DNA from: Leptothermofonsia sp049200465
GTDB taxonomy: Bacteria > Cyanobacteriota > Cyanobacteriia > Leptolyngbyales > Leptolyngbyaceae
Assembly (NCBI RefSeq): GCF_049200465.1
Contig: NZ_CP120836.1
Span: forward strand, 992,001-1,056,000
Length of the DNA stretch: 64,000 bases
Direction: 5' to 3'
Below are positions 25,110-33,481 of this stretch, one piece after another. The position numbers were made by a program, and so were the translations under genes. The notes beneath the pieces are model-generated. The model saw only the letters and a list, made by a program, of their open reading frames with translations, made no database searches and was not told where the DNA came from. Each line of letters begins with the position of its first letter. Within the stretch, counting starts at the first letter, position 1.

Positions 25110-26384
25110 TCAACGGCGGCTAAAGGTATTGTGAATGCCCGTTTGGAAGGTTTGCATACTAACCCATGCCAGGCCCTGACTGGTTCCTACCCACAGTTTG
25201 CCACCCACGTCTGGGAAAAGGGCAACAATGTGGCTGGAGGGCAAATTTGTTGCGATTCGCCCATCCACCTGCCCACTGGTTGGATTTAGTCGTAGTAAAC
25301 CATTGACTGTTCCAACCCAGAGCCGATCCGTTCGGTCGAACCGGAGAGCCGTAACGCTGCGTCCATTCAAGGCATCGATGGTTTGCAAAATCTGCCCAGT
25401 ACCAGCATCCACTTCGATTAACCCACTCGGAGTACCAACCCAAAGGTAACTTTTAATAATGGGAGGAAGCGGCTTTGGTTTTACAGGCTTGGCAGGCTTG
25501 CGGCGGCTGGCAGCATTGGAGGAGCCACCACGGGTGCGTTGCGAAGTTGAACGAGGAGCAGGTTTTGCTGCGGGTGTCTGAGCAATAACTGGCGGGGCAA
25601 CTTGAGGAATTGCTTCTGATCGCGAAGTCAATGCCTGAACGGTCGTTCCTGGCAAGTCAGTAACTCGACGCATTACCATAGCACTGGCTGTGTTAATTTG
25701 TACCAGTCCATCAAGGGTGCCAACCCAGAGATTGCCTTTTCCATCAATGCTGAGAGCGTTGGCACTAACACCTGGCAGGTTTTTCACCGTGGTCATGATC
25801 AGCCCCTGATCTGGACTAATCATAACCAGGCCGTTGTCAGTGCCAACCCAGAGATAACCTCGTTTGTCGATTAACAGCGACAAAACGCGATTGGAGGGCA
25901 GGGAAAAATTCTGAGCCGTGATTGCACCCGTGCGGGGGTCTACCCGAACCAACCCTTCATAGGTACCAACCCAGATACGACCCACCCGGTCTTGAGCCAG
26001 TGCGCCAACAGTAGCATTGGGCAGACTAATTCGAGAAAGAATGTGCCCTGTTTTAGGATTAATACGGGCCAGTCCCTGCCAGGAACCAACCCAAAGCCCT
26101 CCGCGACTATCTGGTTGCAAGCTGCTGATGCGGTAATCCGAGGTGATTGACCGTTCCTCTATCTGCTGTCGCTGGTTGGGTAGGGGCGAAACTCGAGGTG
26201 GTGGAGCCTTTGGTAAATAGAGTGGAGTGGTTTGATTCGGAGCGGGAGCTTGAGCCAGAATCTCAGGGGATGGAAAGGAAGCCCCCGAACTGGCTGTAAC
26301 AAATGCCTGTAACCCCAACCCATGCAGATTCGCTACTAGCAAAATTGAGCCAATCAAGAATTTGGGGGAGTTACCGCAAGCCAT
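25110..26384 (-). CDS. Secreted seven-repeat beta-propeller protein
   Basis: A 424-residue protein with an N-terminal hydrophobic signal-type segment (about 8-30) and a Pro-rich spacer. Seven repeats of the form LWVGTxxGLxxI follow, with WVG at residues 98, 138, 179, 220, 314, 355 and 398. These are two-component-regulator-propeller (Reg_prop) blades, each ~41 residues. The step from the fourth to the fifth repeat is 94 residues because a disordered basic linker rich in Pro, Lys, Arg and Ser (about 255-310) is inserted. Such propellers normally form the periplasmic part of large hybrid kinases; here no kinase or membrane anchor follows, so it is a stand-alone propeller. Ligand unknown. Confidence 0.85.
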   Translation of the reverse strand: MACGNSPKFLIGSILLVANLHGLGLQAFVTASSGASFPSPEILAQAPAPNQTTPLYLPKAPPPRVSPLPNQRQQIEERSITSDYRISSLQPDSRGGLWVGSWQGLARINPKTGHILSRISLPNATVGALAQDRVGRIWVGTYEGLVRVDPRTGAITAQNFSLPSNRVLSLLIDKRGYLWVGTDNGLVMISPDQGLIMTTVKNLPGVSANALSIDGKGNLWVGTLDGLVQINTASAMVMRRVTDLPGTTVQALTSRSEAIPQVAPPVIAQTPAAKPAPRSTSQRTRGGSSNAASRRKPAKPVKPKPLPPIIKSYLWVGTPSGLIEVDAGTGQILQTIDALNGRSVTALRFDRTDRLWVGTVNGLLRLNPTSGQVDGRIATNLPSSHIVALFPDVGGKLWVGTSQGLAWVSMQTFQTGIHNTFSRR

Positions 26385-26976
26385 GGTTCGCTATCTCCAA
26401 AGATAAATCGAGTGATTCTGCTGGAGACATCCAGTTTTCCAGAATCACCTGTTGCGCCCCATGATACTCCTACTTTCTGCAGATGCTTCGTCAAAATGGG
26501 TAGATGGGTTAGGTGAGTTAAGGAGGTTTGAGGTTTGAGTTGTCCCCCAATACCTGATCTCTGGCCCCTGGCCCCGACTCCTAACTGCTCCCCATCAAAG
26601 TTTGCTATGGTAAATTGGTTTGAATACTGGGAATGGGCGATCGCTATTTAATTTTTTTCACAAGTAGTTTTTTCAAATAGCAAGTTTTTTTCAAGTAGCA
26701 AGAATTTTATAAAAACTTATCGGTTATTTTAAGTTTTCTAGAGATTAAGTAAAAATACTGAAGTTGAAATGAGTTAATCTCTTGACTTAATTCGTTAAAC
26801 CGATACACCCTAGTCTAGATGCTCTCGTTTCTGTGCCTTTATAGAGGAGAAGATCAAAATTTGCAATTCATTTCTCCATAGGCATTTGCGGGCTTTTTAG
26901 TGGCTCTCCTACTCGATTCCGGTATGACTCTTCGTAGTCTTTAAGTTCAGATAACCATTCTTGAGGTATCAAGTTC
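26385..26976. other. Intergenic region upstream of ahcY
   Basis: The stretch is AT-rich in its middle and has no assigned repeat. A 36-codon minus-strand frame covers 26868-26978. The ahcY promoter should lie here, but no consensus boxes are convincing. Confidence 0.5.
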
Positions 26977-26978
26977 AT
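26868..26978 (-). CDS. Possible 36-residue small protein antisense to the ahcY leader
   Basis: The frame starts at the CATG that also contains the ahcY start codon and runs the other way to a TGA. The product (MNLIPQEWLSELKDYEESY...) is hydrophilic and charged with a protein-like composition. A GGGAG lies 8 nt upstream, inside ahcY. There is no further support; it may be chance. Confidence 0.3.
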   Translation of the reverse strand: MNLIPQEWLSELKDYEESYRNRVGEPLKSPQMPMEK

Positions 26979-28263
26979 GACTGTAACTCCCGTTCGTCCA
27001 AAAGAACTGAAATATGAAGTGAAGGATCTGTCCCTTGCTCCAAAGGGCAAGCAGCGGATTGAATGGGCTGGGCGGGAAATGCCGGTCCTGCGTCAGATTC
27101 AAGATCGCTTTGCGGCAGAAAAGCCCCTGGCAGGAATTCGGTTGGTGGCTTGTTGCCACGTAACTACAGAAACCGCTCACCTGGCGATCGCCCTCAGAAA
27201 TGGAGGGGCAGATTCTCTACTGATTGCCAGCAACCCACTTTCGACCCAGGATGATGTTGCTGCCAGTCTGGTGGCCGACTATGGTATTCCAGTCTTTGCC
27301 CAAAAAGGAGAGGACAACGAAACTTACCATCGGCATGTGCAAATTGCCCTGGATCATCGCCCCAACATTATCATTGATGATGGTTGCGATGTGGTAGCAA
27401 CCCTAGTCAAGGAGCGCCAGCCTCAACTGGCGGATTTGATCGGTACTACCGAAGAAACCACCACTGGCATCGTTCGCCTGCAAGCCATGTTTAAGGCCGG
27501 GGTACTTACCTTCCCCGCCATGAATGTAAACGATGCGGAAACTAAGCACTTCTTTGACAACCGCTACGGAACAGGTCAGTCCACCCTGGATGGAATTATT
27601 CGTGCCACCAATATTCTGCTGGCTGGCAAGACTCTGGTGGTAGCGGGTTATGGTTGGTGCGGTAAAGGAACGGCTCTGCGGGCACGCGGTATGGGTGCCA
27701 ATGTGATCGTGACCGAGATTGATCCGGTAAAGGCGATCGAAGCGGTGATGGATGGCTTCCGGGTCATGCCCATGGCAGAGGCTGCTCCCCTAGGCGACAT
27801 TTTTGTCACTGTGACGGGGAACAAACACGTCATCCGTGGTGAACACTTTGCAGTGATGAAAGATGGGGCCATTGTTTGCAACTCTGGTCACTTTGATATT
27901 GAGATTGACCTGAAGGCTCTAGGCGCTGAGGCAACGGAGATCAAAGAAGTACGCGGGTTTACCGAGCAATACCGCCTCAAGAGTGGCAAATCGATCATTG
28001 TTTTGGGTGAGGGTCGCCTGGTGAATCTGGCAGCAGCTGAGGGGCACCCCAGCGCAGTAATGGACATGAGCTTTGCAAACCAGGCTCTCGCCGCGGAGTA
28101 TCTTGTGAAGAACAAGGGCAAACTGCAACCAGGTATTCACTCCATCCCCACAGAAGTCGATAAGGAAATTGCTCGTCTGAAGCTTCAAGCCATGGGCGTT
28201 CAAATTGATTCCCTTACCCCTGAGCAGGTTGAGTACATCAACTCCTGGACTTCGGGTACCTGA
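26977..28263 (+). CDS. ahcY: Adenosylhomocysteinase
   Basis: A 428-residue NAD-dependent enzyme splitting S-adenosylhomocysteine into homocysteine and adenosine, completing the methyl cycle begun by metK. The visible signatures are CCHVTTETAHLAIAL, the IDDGCD substrate site, TTGIVRLQAM, and the Rossmann stretch VVAGYGWCGKGTALRARGMGA. GHFDIEIDL and the C-terminal HPSAVMDMSFANQ are also present. Full length for the cyanobacterial form. A GAGG about 8 nt before the ATG supports the start. Single gene, followed by a mobile-type element. Confidence 0.98.
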   Translation: MTVTPVRPKELKYEVKDLSLAPKGKQRIEWAGREMPVLRQIQDRFAAEKPLAGIRLVACCHVTTETAHLAIALRNGGADSLLIASNPLSTQDDVAASLVADYGIPVFAQKGEDNETYHRHVQIALDHRPNIIIDDGCDVVATLVKERQPQLADLIGTTEETTTGIVRLQAMFKAGVLTFPAMNVNDAETKHFFDNRYGTGQSTLDGIIRATNILLAGKTLVVAGYGWCGKGTALRARGMGANVIVTEIDPVKAIEAVMDGFRVMPMAEAAPLGDIFVTVTGNKHVIRGEHFAVMKDGAIVCNSGHFDIEIDLKALGAEATEIKEVRGFTEQYRLKSGKSIIVLGEGRLVNLAAAEGHPSAVMDMSFANQALAAEYLVKNKGKLQPGIHSIPTEVDKEIARLKLQAMGVQIDSLTPEQVEYINSWTSGT

Positions 28264-28281
28264 TTGGTGGCTGTGTAATGT

Positions 28282-28362
28282 GGCGTTGCTGAAAAGCAGT
28301 ATGAATTTGAAACGAAGTTTCAACCATACGGCATCTATTTCATCCCCCGATTCAGCAATGCC
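28282..28362. mobile_element. 81 bp IS-derived element with 9 bp target duplication
   Basis: The terminal inverted repeats are GGCGTTGCTGAA and TTCAGCAATGCC (11 of 12 complementary). The element is flanked on both sides by the direct repeat GTGTAATGT (28273-28281 and 28363-28371), a perfect target duplication. Internal palindrome GAAACGAAGTTTC. It has no coding capacity, so it depends on a transposase elsewhere. A second, older copy is at 8426. Confidence 0.9.
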
Positions 28363-28532
28363 GTGTAATGTAGGTGAGGGGGCGAGAGGGTAATGAAGTG
28401 ATGGGGAGAGGGAGTTTTAGGAGGTAGATGGAACTCCTTCGCCCCTCCACCCTCCCACCCTTCGACCCCATTACTTCTTTTTCGCCCCTGGCTTTCAGAG
28501 AAGTGCTGCCCCTCACCTCACCCCTCACAAGA

Positions 28533-28560
28533 CTAACAACTAACAGCCAACAACTAACAA
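28533..28560. repeat. Heptanucleotide array (CTAACAA type)
   Basis: Four consecutive heptamers CTAACAA, CTAACAG, CCAACAA and CTAACAA. The last overlaps the 3' end of the epimerase gene. Confidence 0.8.
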
Positions 28561-29519
28561 CTACGATTCCCTCCCAACTCCTGAATGACGGTTTCCGCCG
28601 ATCGCGGCTCCCAACCTAACTCCCGGCGGGCTTTGCTGGCATTTACTCGAACGCAGCGATCGTAGATGTAATGTACCCGTTCGCGACTGAGGGGTGGTTG
28701 CCAGGAAAATAAACGACCAATCGGGTCAAGGATGTTGCCCAGCAAACGTACCAGAAATTCTGGAGCCTCTCCCGGTGCGGGAATCCCCAACTCCTGACCC
28801 AGCAGTTCAAACATTTCGCGAGTGGTCATTTCTCCTGCTGAGATGATGTAGCATTCTCCCGGCTTACCCTTCTCTGCCGCCAGGATCATCGCCATAGCCA
28901 GGTCATCCACATGAACAATGCCCGTGATCCGGTTTCCTCCAGCCCATAGCTTCAGCCTCCCTTTCAAAAACTGCTTCAAAACCGGGCCAAAGTGAGGGTC
29001 ATCTGGCCCAAAGATGCCGGAAGGCAAAACGCTAACTACAGGAAATCCCTCTGCTGCTGCCTGATCGATAAGAGTTTGGGCTTTGTATTTCGTGCGATCG
29101 TAAGCCGAGGAAAAATCCTTTTGCTGGCGCTGAAAGGTTTCATCCACTACCCGTCTCTGAGTGTCTCCCAGGACGCCAATCGTGCTGCAATACACCATTT
29201 TGGAAACCCCTGCTGCCCGTGCCACCTCCAGTACCGTGCGGGTTCCTTGTACATTCACCCGTTCCATTTCGGCTTCGTTGACCAACCCCAGTTCTACATA
29301 GGCAGCGGTATGGAAGACTGTATCCACGCCAATCATGGCTGTTTTGAGGGCGGTGCGATCGCAAATATCCCCATAAACCAGCTCGACTTTACATCCTGCC
29401 AACCGCGAGAGATTACTGGACTGTCGCACCAGCCCAACCACCTCCTTCCCCCGCTGCTCCAGCAGCCTAACCAGATGAGAACCTGTAAACCCGCTTGCTC
29501 CAGTCACTAATGCTTTCAT
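28554..29519 (-). CDS. NAD-dependent epimerase/dehydratase (extended SDR)
   Basis: A 321-residue Rossmann enzyme. The cofactor motif is GASGFTGSHL at the N-terminus, the acidic GDICD follows the third strand, the serine is in YCSTIGVLG, and the catalytic tyrosine and lysine are in YDRTKYKA. The closing part has the GIVHVDDLAMAM segment of nucleotide-sugar epimerases. Closest families by eye are the dihydroflavonol-reductase-like SDRs and hopanoid-associated HpnA; no squalene or hopanoid genes are nearby, so the substrate stays open. The last codons overlap a heptamer array. Confidence 0.88.
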   Translation of the reverse strand: MKALVTGASGFTGSHLVRLLEQRGKEVVGLVRQSSNLSRLAGCKVELVYGDICDRTALKTAMIGVDTVFHTAAYVELGLVNEAEMERVNVQGTRTVLEVARAAGVSKMVYCSTIGVLGDTQRRVVDETFQRQQKDFSSAYDRTKYKAQTLIDQAAAEGFPVVSVLPSGIFGPDDPHFGPVLKQFLKGRLKLWAGGNRITGIVHVDDLAMAMILAAEKGKPGECYIISAGEMTTREMFELLGQELGIPAPGEAPEFLVRLLGNILDPIGRLFSWQPPLSRERVHYIYDRCVRVNASKARRELGWEPRSAETVIQELGGNRSC

Positions 29520-29571
29520 ATTCCCCGGTGGTAGACTTGTAACGAACGAATGATTGCCAGTTTTTTGTAGA

Positions 29572-29683
29572 TATAGCTGTCGCCAGGTTGCTTAGGACAT
29601 TGGTTTTAAGAGGAAGTGGGGGCGAAGCCTCCAGCCAGAGGTTCCACCTGCACCCCGTCCTCAGCCTGGTGGTTATCGCTATA
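29572..29683. repeat. A-type repeat, second subtype
   Basis: The copy begins TATAGCTGTCGCCAGGTTGC and ends CAGCCTGGTGGTTATCGCTATA. This subtype pairs GCCAGGTTGCTTAGGAC with GTCCTCAGCCTGG, giving longer terminal complementarity. Confidence 0.9.
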
Positions 29684-29753
29684 TGAACTGCCATTTTTGG
29701 GCCTTTCACCAAACAGCTTCCATTAACAACCCAGTGCCAAGACCAAGCTGCAC

Positions 29754-29788
29754 AACTCAAAATTCAAAACTCAAAACTTAAAACTATC
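29754..29788. repeat. Heptanucleotide array (AACTCAA type)
   Basis: Five heptamers: AACTCAA, AATTCAA, AACTCAA, AACTTAA and AACTATC. Located between an A and a B repeat. Confidence 0.8.
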
Positions 29789-29800
29789 TAACTCCCACTA

Positions 29801-29915
29801 AGTAGGTAGTCATCATTAATTGGTAAAGAGGGTAGTGGGGGCTGCGCCCCCAGCAGGGGGTTTCACCCACTCCACCCCCGAAATTATCCTTAATTTAATT
29901 GCGCCTAGCTACTTA
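29801..29915. repeat. B-type repeat, full length
   Basis: A 115 bp copy from AGTAGGTAGTCATCATTAAT to TTAATTGCGCCTAGCTACTTA. It ends ~20 bp downstream of the GNAT-like gene and matches the copy at 57421 in opposite orientation. Confidence 0.92.
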
Positions 29916-29935
29916 TTCTTTCTGGATTAACTCTC

Positions 29936-31159
29936 TTAAACCTGAAGCGCTTTCTCATAGATCCGGTAGGTCTTATAAATCTTGCCACCCGATGCTTCGA
30001 TTAACTTACGGGAGGGGAAGTTATCTTCATAAACCCAGGAAAGCTCTGCCCGCTTGTAGGGCTTGCCTTTCTTGATACCGCCCATCATACCCAGATAAAT
30101 CAGTGCCAGGGGCACCATCTTGCGGCGATATTCTGGGAGAGAGCAGATGGCAATAACTCTGCCCTGATCAATCTGGCGGCGAAACCAGAGGAACTTTAGT
30201 ATCCCCCATAAATCCAGCTTTCCATTGACCCGTTTGAGAGGAATATTATAGTCCGGCAGGCCCATCCAAAAGCCCACCATTTCTCCGTTGTACTCGGCAA
30301 TGGGAAAGACATCGGGATCGACCAAACTCTGCAAAGACCTGGCTTCTTCCAAAAATTCTTCCTGAGTGCGGGGGGTAGAACTCCAATTATTTGCAAACGC
30401 CATTGTAAACAAGTGATAAAGGCTGATGCAATCCTGTTCAAACCCCTCTCCCTTAGTCCGAATGGGGCGGAAGGTTACACCCGATTTGCAGGCGATTCGA
30501 TAGGCTTTCTCAAATTCTTGGGGTAAGGGCTTGTCGAGGGGAAAGTCATAAGCGTAGGCATCTTTTGCTTTCTGCCAACCATCCCGCTCCATAAATTGGG
30601 GATAGTAAGGCGGATTATAAGGCATCATCACCATCGGCGGCAAGTCAAAGCCATCAACCAGAAACAGACAGTTGTTATGGGTAGAGAGGTCGATGGGTCC
30701 GCGCACCGTGGTCATTCCCTGCTCTCGCAACCATTTGCAGGCAGCGTTAAATAATGCCTGGGCAACCGCAAAGTCTTCAACACTCTCAAAGAACCCAAAC
30801 AATCCCACCTTCTGACCTTCTTTCTCAATCAAGCGGTGGTTAACGGCTGCAACAATGCGACCCAAAAGTGGAGAAAGTTTACCTTTGCTGTTTCTATTGG
30901 ATGAGGTAGAACCGCGCTGTTGCCCACTTTCTTCTTGCTTTACTGCAATGAACGACTGTAACTTCCCGTATTGAAAGAATGGGTTAGTTGGCTCAAATTG
31001 TTTAGCCACATCGCTGCGAAGGGGGGCAACCCAGTTGGGATCACTGGCATAAACAACCACCGGAACATCTAAAAACATTTCCTGCTCGGCGGCAGTGGTT
31101 ACGGGAATAATTTGGAATTTTAATGGAGGCTGAGTTTGAGAATAGGTGGCAGGATTCAC
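29936..31159 (-). CDS. GNAT-like conserved protein
   Basis: A 407-residue soluble protein. The N-terminal third (VPVVVYASDPNWVAPLRSDV, then NPFFQYGKLQSFIA) and the C-terminal AELSWVYEDNFPSRKLIEASGGKIYKTYRIYEK match a conserved bacterial family generally annotated as N-acetyltransferase. The closing segment resembles the end of a GNAT fold, where the chain returns with a tyrosine-rich strand. The middle carries GPIDLSTHNNCLFLVDGFD. Acyl acceptor unknown. A low-complexity insertion (QQRGSTSSNRNSKGK) sits near residue 80. Transcribed alone, with the 57-residue gene 300 bp upstream. Confidence 0.8.
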   Translation of the reverse strand: MNPATYSQTQPPLKFQIIPVTTAAEQEMFLDVPVVVYASDPNWVAPLRSDVAKQFEPTNPFFQYGKLQSFIAVKQEESGQQRGSTSSNRNSKGKLSPLLGRIVAAVNHRLIEKEGQKVGLFGFFESVEDFAVAQALFNAACKWLREQGMTTVRGPIDLSTHNNCLFLVDGFDLPPMVMMPYNPPYYPQFMERDGWQKAKDAYAYDFPLDKPLPQEFEKAYRIACKSGVTFRPIRTKGEGFEQDCISLYHLFTMAFANNWSSTPRTQEEFLEEARSLQSLVDPDVFPIAEYNGEMVGFWMGLPDYNIPLKRVNGKLDLWGILKFLWFRRQIDQGRVIAICSLPEYRRKMVPLALIYLGMMGGIKKGKPYKRAELSWVYEDNFPSRKLIEASGGKIYKTYRIYEKALQV

Positions 31160-31270
31160 AGGCTGACGCTTACTCCATATGAGCTAATGGGCTTACTAGC
31201 TTTACTAACGACTGTTGGAGTCGCTATGGAGCACTATACAGCAGGCAGGTAATAGGTAGTCGACAAAAAG

Positions 31271-31384
31271 TATAGCGGTATTCATTATGGTTAAGACGGG
31301 GTGCAGGGGTTCCACCCCTGGCTGGGGGCCAAGCCCCCACTCCCTCTCTAATTCCAATGTCCTAACGCACCCGCGTAGAGCTCT
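31271..31384. repeat. A-type palindromic repeat, full length
   Basis: It starts TATAGCGGTATTCATTATGG and ends CGCACCCGCGTAGAGCTCTA. The GC-rich centre is a near-perfect stem. Confidence 0.9.
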
Positions 31385-31457
31385 AATAGGTGGTAGAGAA
31401 CCTGTAGTAGTAGGGTAGACAATGCCCACCCTACATTAAGGGTGCTGGGATAGGTTT

Positions 31458-31631
31458 TTAGTATCCGTTCTTTTCTACGCACTTAGGCTCTTTTTCGATA
31501 ACGATGGGAGCAACGTAGACAGGTACTTTCAGGATGATCGGGACGCACACCTCACAAGCACGTTTGTAGTACTTGTCATAAGCCTCGTGGCTGTATTCCT
31601 CTTTGTTGTAGGTTTCGGTTTCGGTATTCAT
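31458..31631 (-). CDS. 57-residue cysteine-containing small protein
   Basis: A short gene read directly from the sequence: ATG at 31629-31631, TAA at 31458-31460, and GAGGTGAT ending 5 nt before the start as a strong ribosome binding site. The product begins MNTETETYNKEEYSHEAYDK, continues YYKRACEVCVPIILKVPVYV and ends APIVIEKEPKCVEKNGY. It has a charged, tyrosine-rich N-terminal half, a CEVC pair, a beta-prone hydrophobic stretch and a third cysteine (C51). I do not recognise the family. It lies 161 bp downstream of the ethylene-receptor-like kinase operon on the same strand and could be its last gene or separately transcribed. A metal or redox role is conceivable from the CxxC but is inference. 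Confidence 0.75.
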   Translation of the reverse strand: MNTETETYNKEEYSHEAYDKYYKRACEVCVPIILKVPVYVAPIVIEKEPKCVEKNGY

Positions 31632-31792
31632 GGGTTATCACCTCAAACAAGGACACCTCTATCTTGTCAACAGGAAATATCAGCCTGCATTCCCCAGCAG
31701 GGTACTCTCCATCGAGGAGGGAGTGCGGTGGGAGAGGGGCTAGGGGCCGAGGGGGTAGTAGCCAACAATTAACAGCGCATTCTCATCCAATG

Positions 31793-33481
31793 TCATTCAT
31801 TGCGGCTACCGCGGCTATCAGCACACTCGGTTTGTTCTGGTAACTGGGGTGGCAGATGAACGATAAAGCGTGTTTCTCCAGAGCCGCTTTCAACCCGAAT
31901 GGTTCCGCCTAGATAACGCACTAATTTTTTCACTAATGCCAACCCAAGCCCGGTTCCTGATTGCTTGCGGACATCGAGGCGGGGGACGCGGTAAAACTCT
32001 TCAAAAATGCGAGGAAGTTCCTCGGCAGAAATTTCAACGCCTGTATTCGCGACTATGATTTCAAATAAGGAGTGAGGAGGGCTTTGTGTGATTTCGGCTT
32101 CTCTTGTTTCTCTGGCTTCTTCGGTATTTCCTGCTTCCTGTACTATCTTGACTGACACCACAATTCTCTCTCCTGCGGGGGTATATTTGCAGGCATTATT
32201 CAATAGTTCTGACAGGATGCGAAACAGACTAGGCTCGTCGGAGATCAGGGTTGGCAGGTCAGCAGGAATATCAATTACCAGTTCTTGCTGGTTTATTTGA
32301 AAACGCTGGGAAAAGTTTTCTACTAAAACCGGAACCCAGTTTTGCAACGGAATGCTGATGGGTATCAGGGAGTAGGTGTTGGTATTGAGATGTTGCAGGT
32401 TCAACAGGTTGTTGACGAGATCTAGTTCTTGATGGCATTGGCTACGGAGAATTTCAAAGTAGCGAGTAATGCGGTTAGTTTCTGAGTCATTGTGCGATCG
32501 CAACACCCCCTGCTGATCCAAATAAATCTCCAGCATATGAATGGCCATTTTCATGTTGGCGAGAGGAGTTCGCAGTTCGTGGGAAACGGTACTGATAAAC
32601 TCATCTCTGAGTTGATCCAGCCTTTGCAGTTCCTGCATTTGCTGCTCTAGCTGTCTGGCTCTTTGCAAAGCCAGATCGTGCTCTTCCGATAGGCGGCGTT
32701 GGGTAATATCACGAAAAACTACGACAGCACCCGTGATGTCGCCGCTGTTATTTCGTAGGGGCGCAATGCTATCTGCAACTGGCAGGAGGTTTCCCGTACG
32801 GGAAACCAGCAGGGTTTGGTCCGGTAGATAGAGGAGCCTGCCACTCTGGAGGGTTGCGATCGCAGGGTTCTCAATCTGGGTGCGGGTCTGCTCATGAATC
32901 AGGGGAAAAATCTCAATCAAATCCCTACCTACAGCTTCTTCCTGCGTCCAGCCGGTTAACGCGGTTGCAATCAGGTTCAGAAATTTGACTCGCCCTTGTC
33001 TGTCCACCACAATGACACCGTCGCCAATGTCTCTGAGGATAGTTGTCAACCATTGCTCACGGTTCTGGATTTCCTGAGTGGCTCGATATTGCTGTAGAGC
33101 TGTTTCGATGGCGACGTAAAGTTCTCGCTCTTCGACGGGTTTCAGGATGTAACCAAAAGGACGGGTGAGCTTTGCTCTCTCTAGGGTATTTCTATCAGAA
33201 AAGCCTGTTACATAGACAACCGGAATTTTGTAGTTTCCCCAGATCTGCTCGGCTGCCTGAATCCCATCCATTTCGCCTTCCAACCGGATATCCATCAGTA
33301 CTAAGTTGGGGCGCAATTGTGCGGTTTTGGCGATCGCTTCTACCCCCGAATGGGCGATCGCAGCCACAGAATAACCCAGGTTTTCCAGACAGTCTTCAAT
33401 ATCTCTGGCGATCACCACTTCATCCTCAACCACCAAAATTTGAGTTTTTAGCTGGGATAGCTGGGATGTTGTTCCAGTCAT
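31793..33481 (-). CDS. Receiver-PAS-histidine kinase
   Basis: A 562-residue soluble kinase with an N-terminal receiver (acidic pair VVEDE, phosphorylated D64 in LMDIRLEG, lysine in ILKP). A PAS domain follows at about 140-262 (VIVVDRQGRVKFLN to VFRDITQRR), then a coiled coil. H301 lies in TVSHELRTP, and the ATPase domain has an N box, NTGVEI and GTGLGLALV. In the G1 box the usual DNGxGI reads NTGVEI, so the adenine-binding aspartate is replaced by asparagine and a glycine by glutamate; activity may be reduced. A repetitive acidic insert (EAGNTEEARETREAE) precedes it. Its ATG overlaps the stop of the upstream ethylene-receptor-like gene as ATGA, so the receiver is a likely phosphate acceptor of that kinase. 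Confidence 0.92.
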   Translation of the reverse strand: MTGTTSQLSQLKTQILVVEDEVVIARDIEDCLENLGYSVAAIAHSGVEAIAKTAQLRPNLVLMDIRLEGEMDGIQAAEQIWGNYKIPVVYVTGFSDRNTLERAKLTRPFGYILKPVEERELYVAIETALQQYRATQEIQNREQWLTTILRDIGDGVIVVDRQGRVKFLNLIATALTGWTQEEAVGRDLIEIFPLIHEQTRTQIENPAIATLQSGRLLYLPDQTLLVSRTGNLLPVADSIAPLRNNSGDITGAVVVFRDITQRRLSEEHDLALQRARQLEQQMQELQRLDQLRDEFISTVSHELRTPLANMKMAIHMLEIYLDQQGVLRSHNDSETNRITRYFEILRSQCHQELDLVNNLLNLQHLNTNTYSLIPISIPLQNWVPVLVENFSQRFQINQQELVIDIPADLPTLISDEPSLFRILSELLNNACKYTPAGERIVVSVKIVQEAGNTEEARETREAEITQSPPHSLFEIIVANTGVEISAEELPRIFEEFYRVPRLDVRKQSGTGLGLALVKKLVRYLGGTIRVESGSGETRFIVHLPPQLPEQTECADSRGSRNE

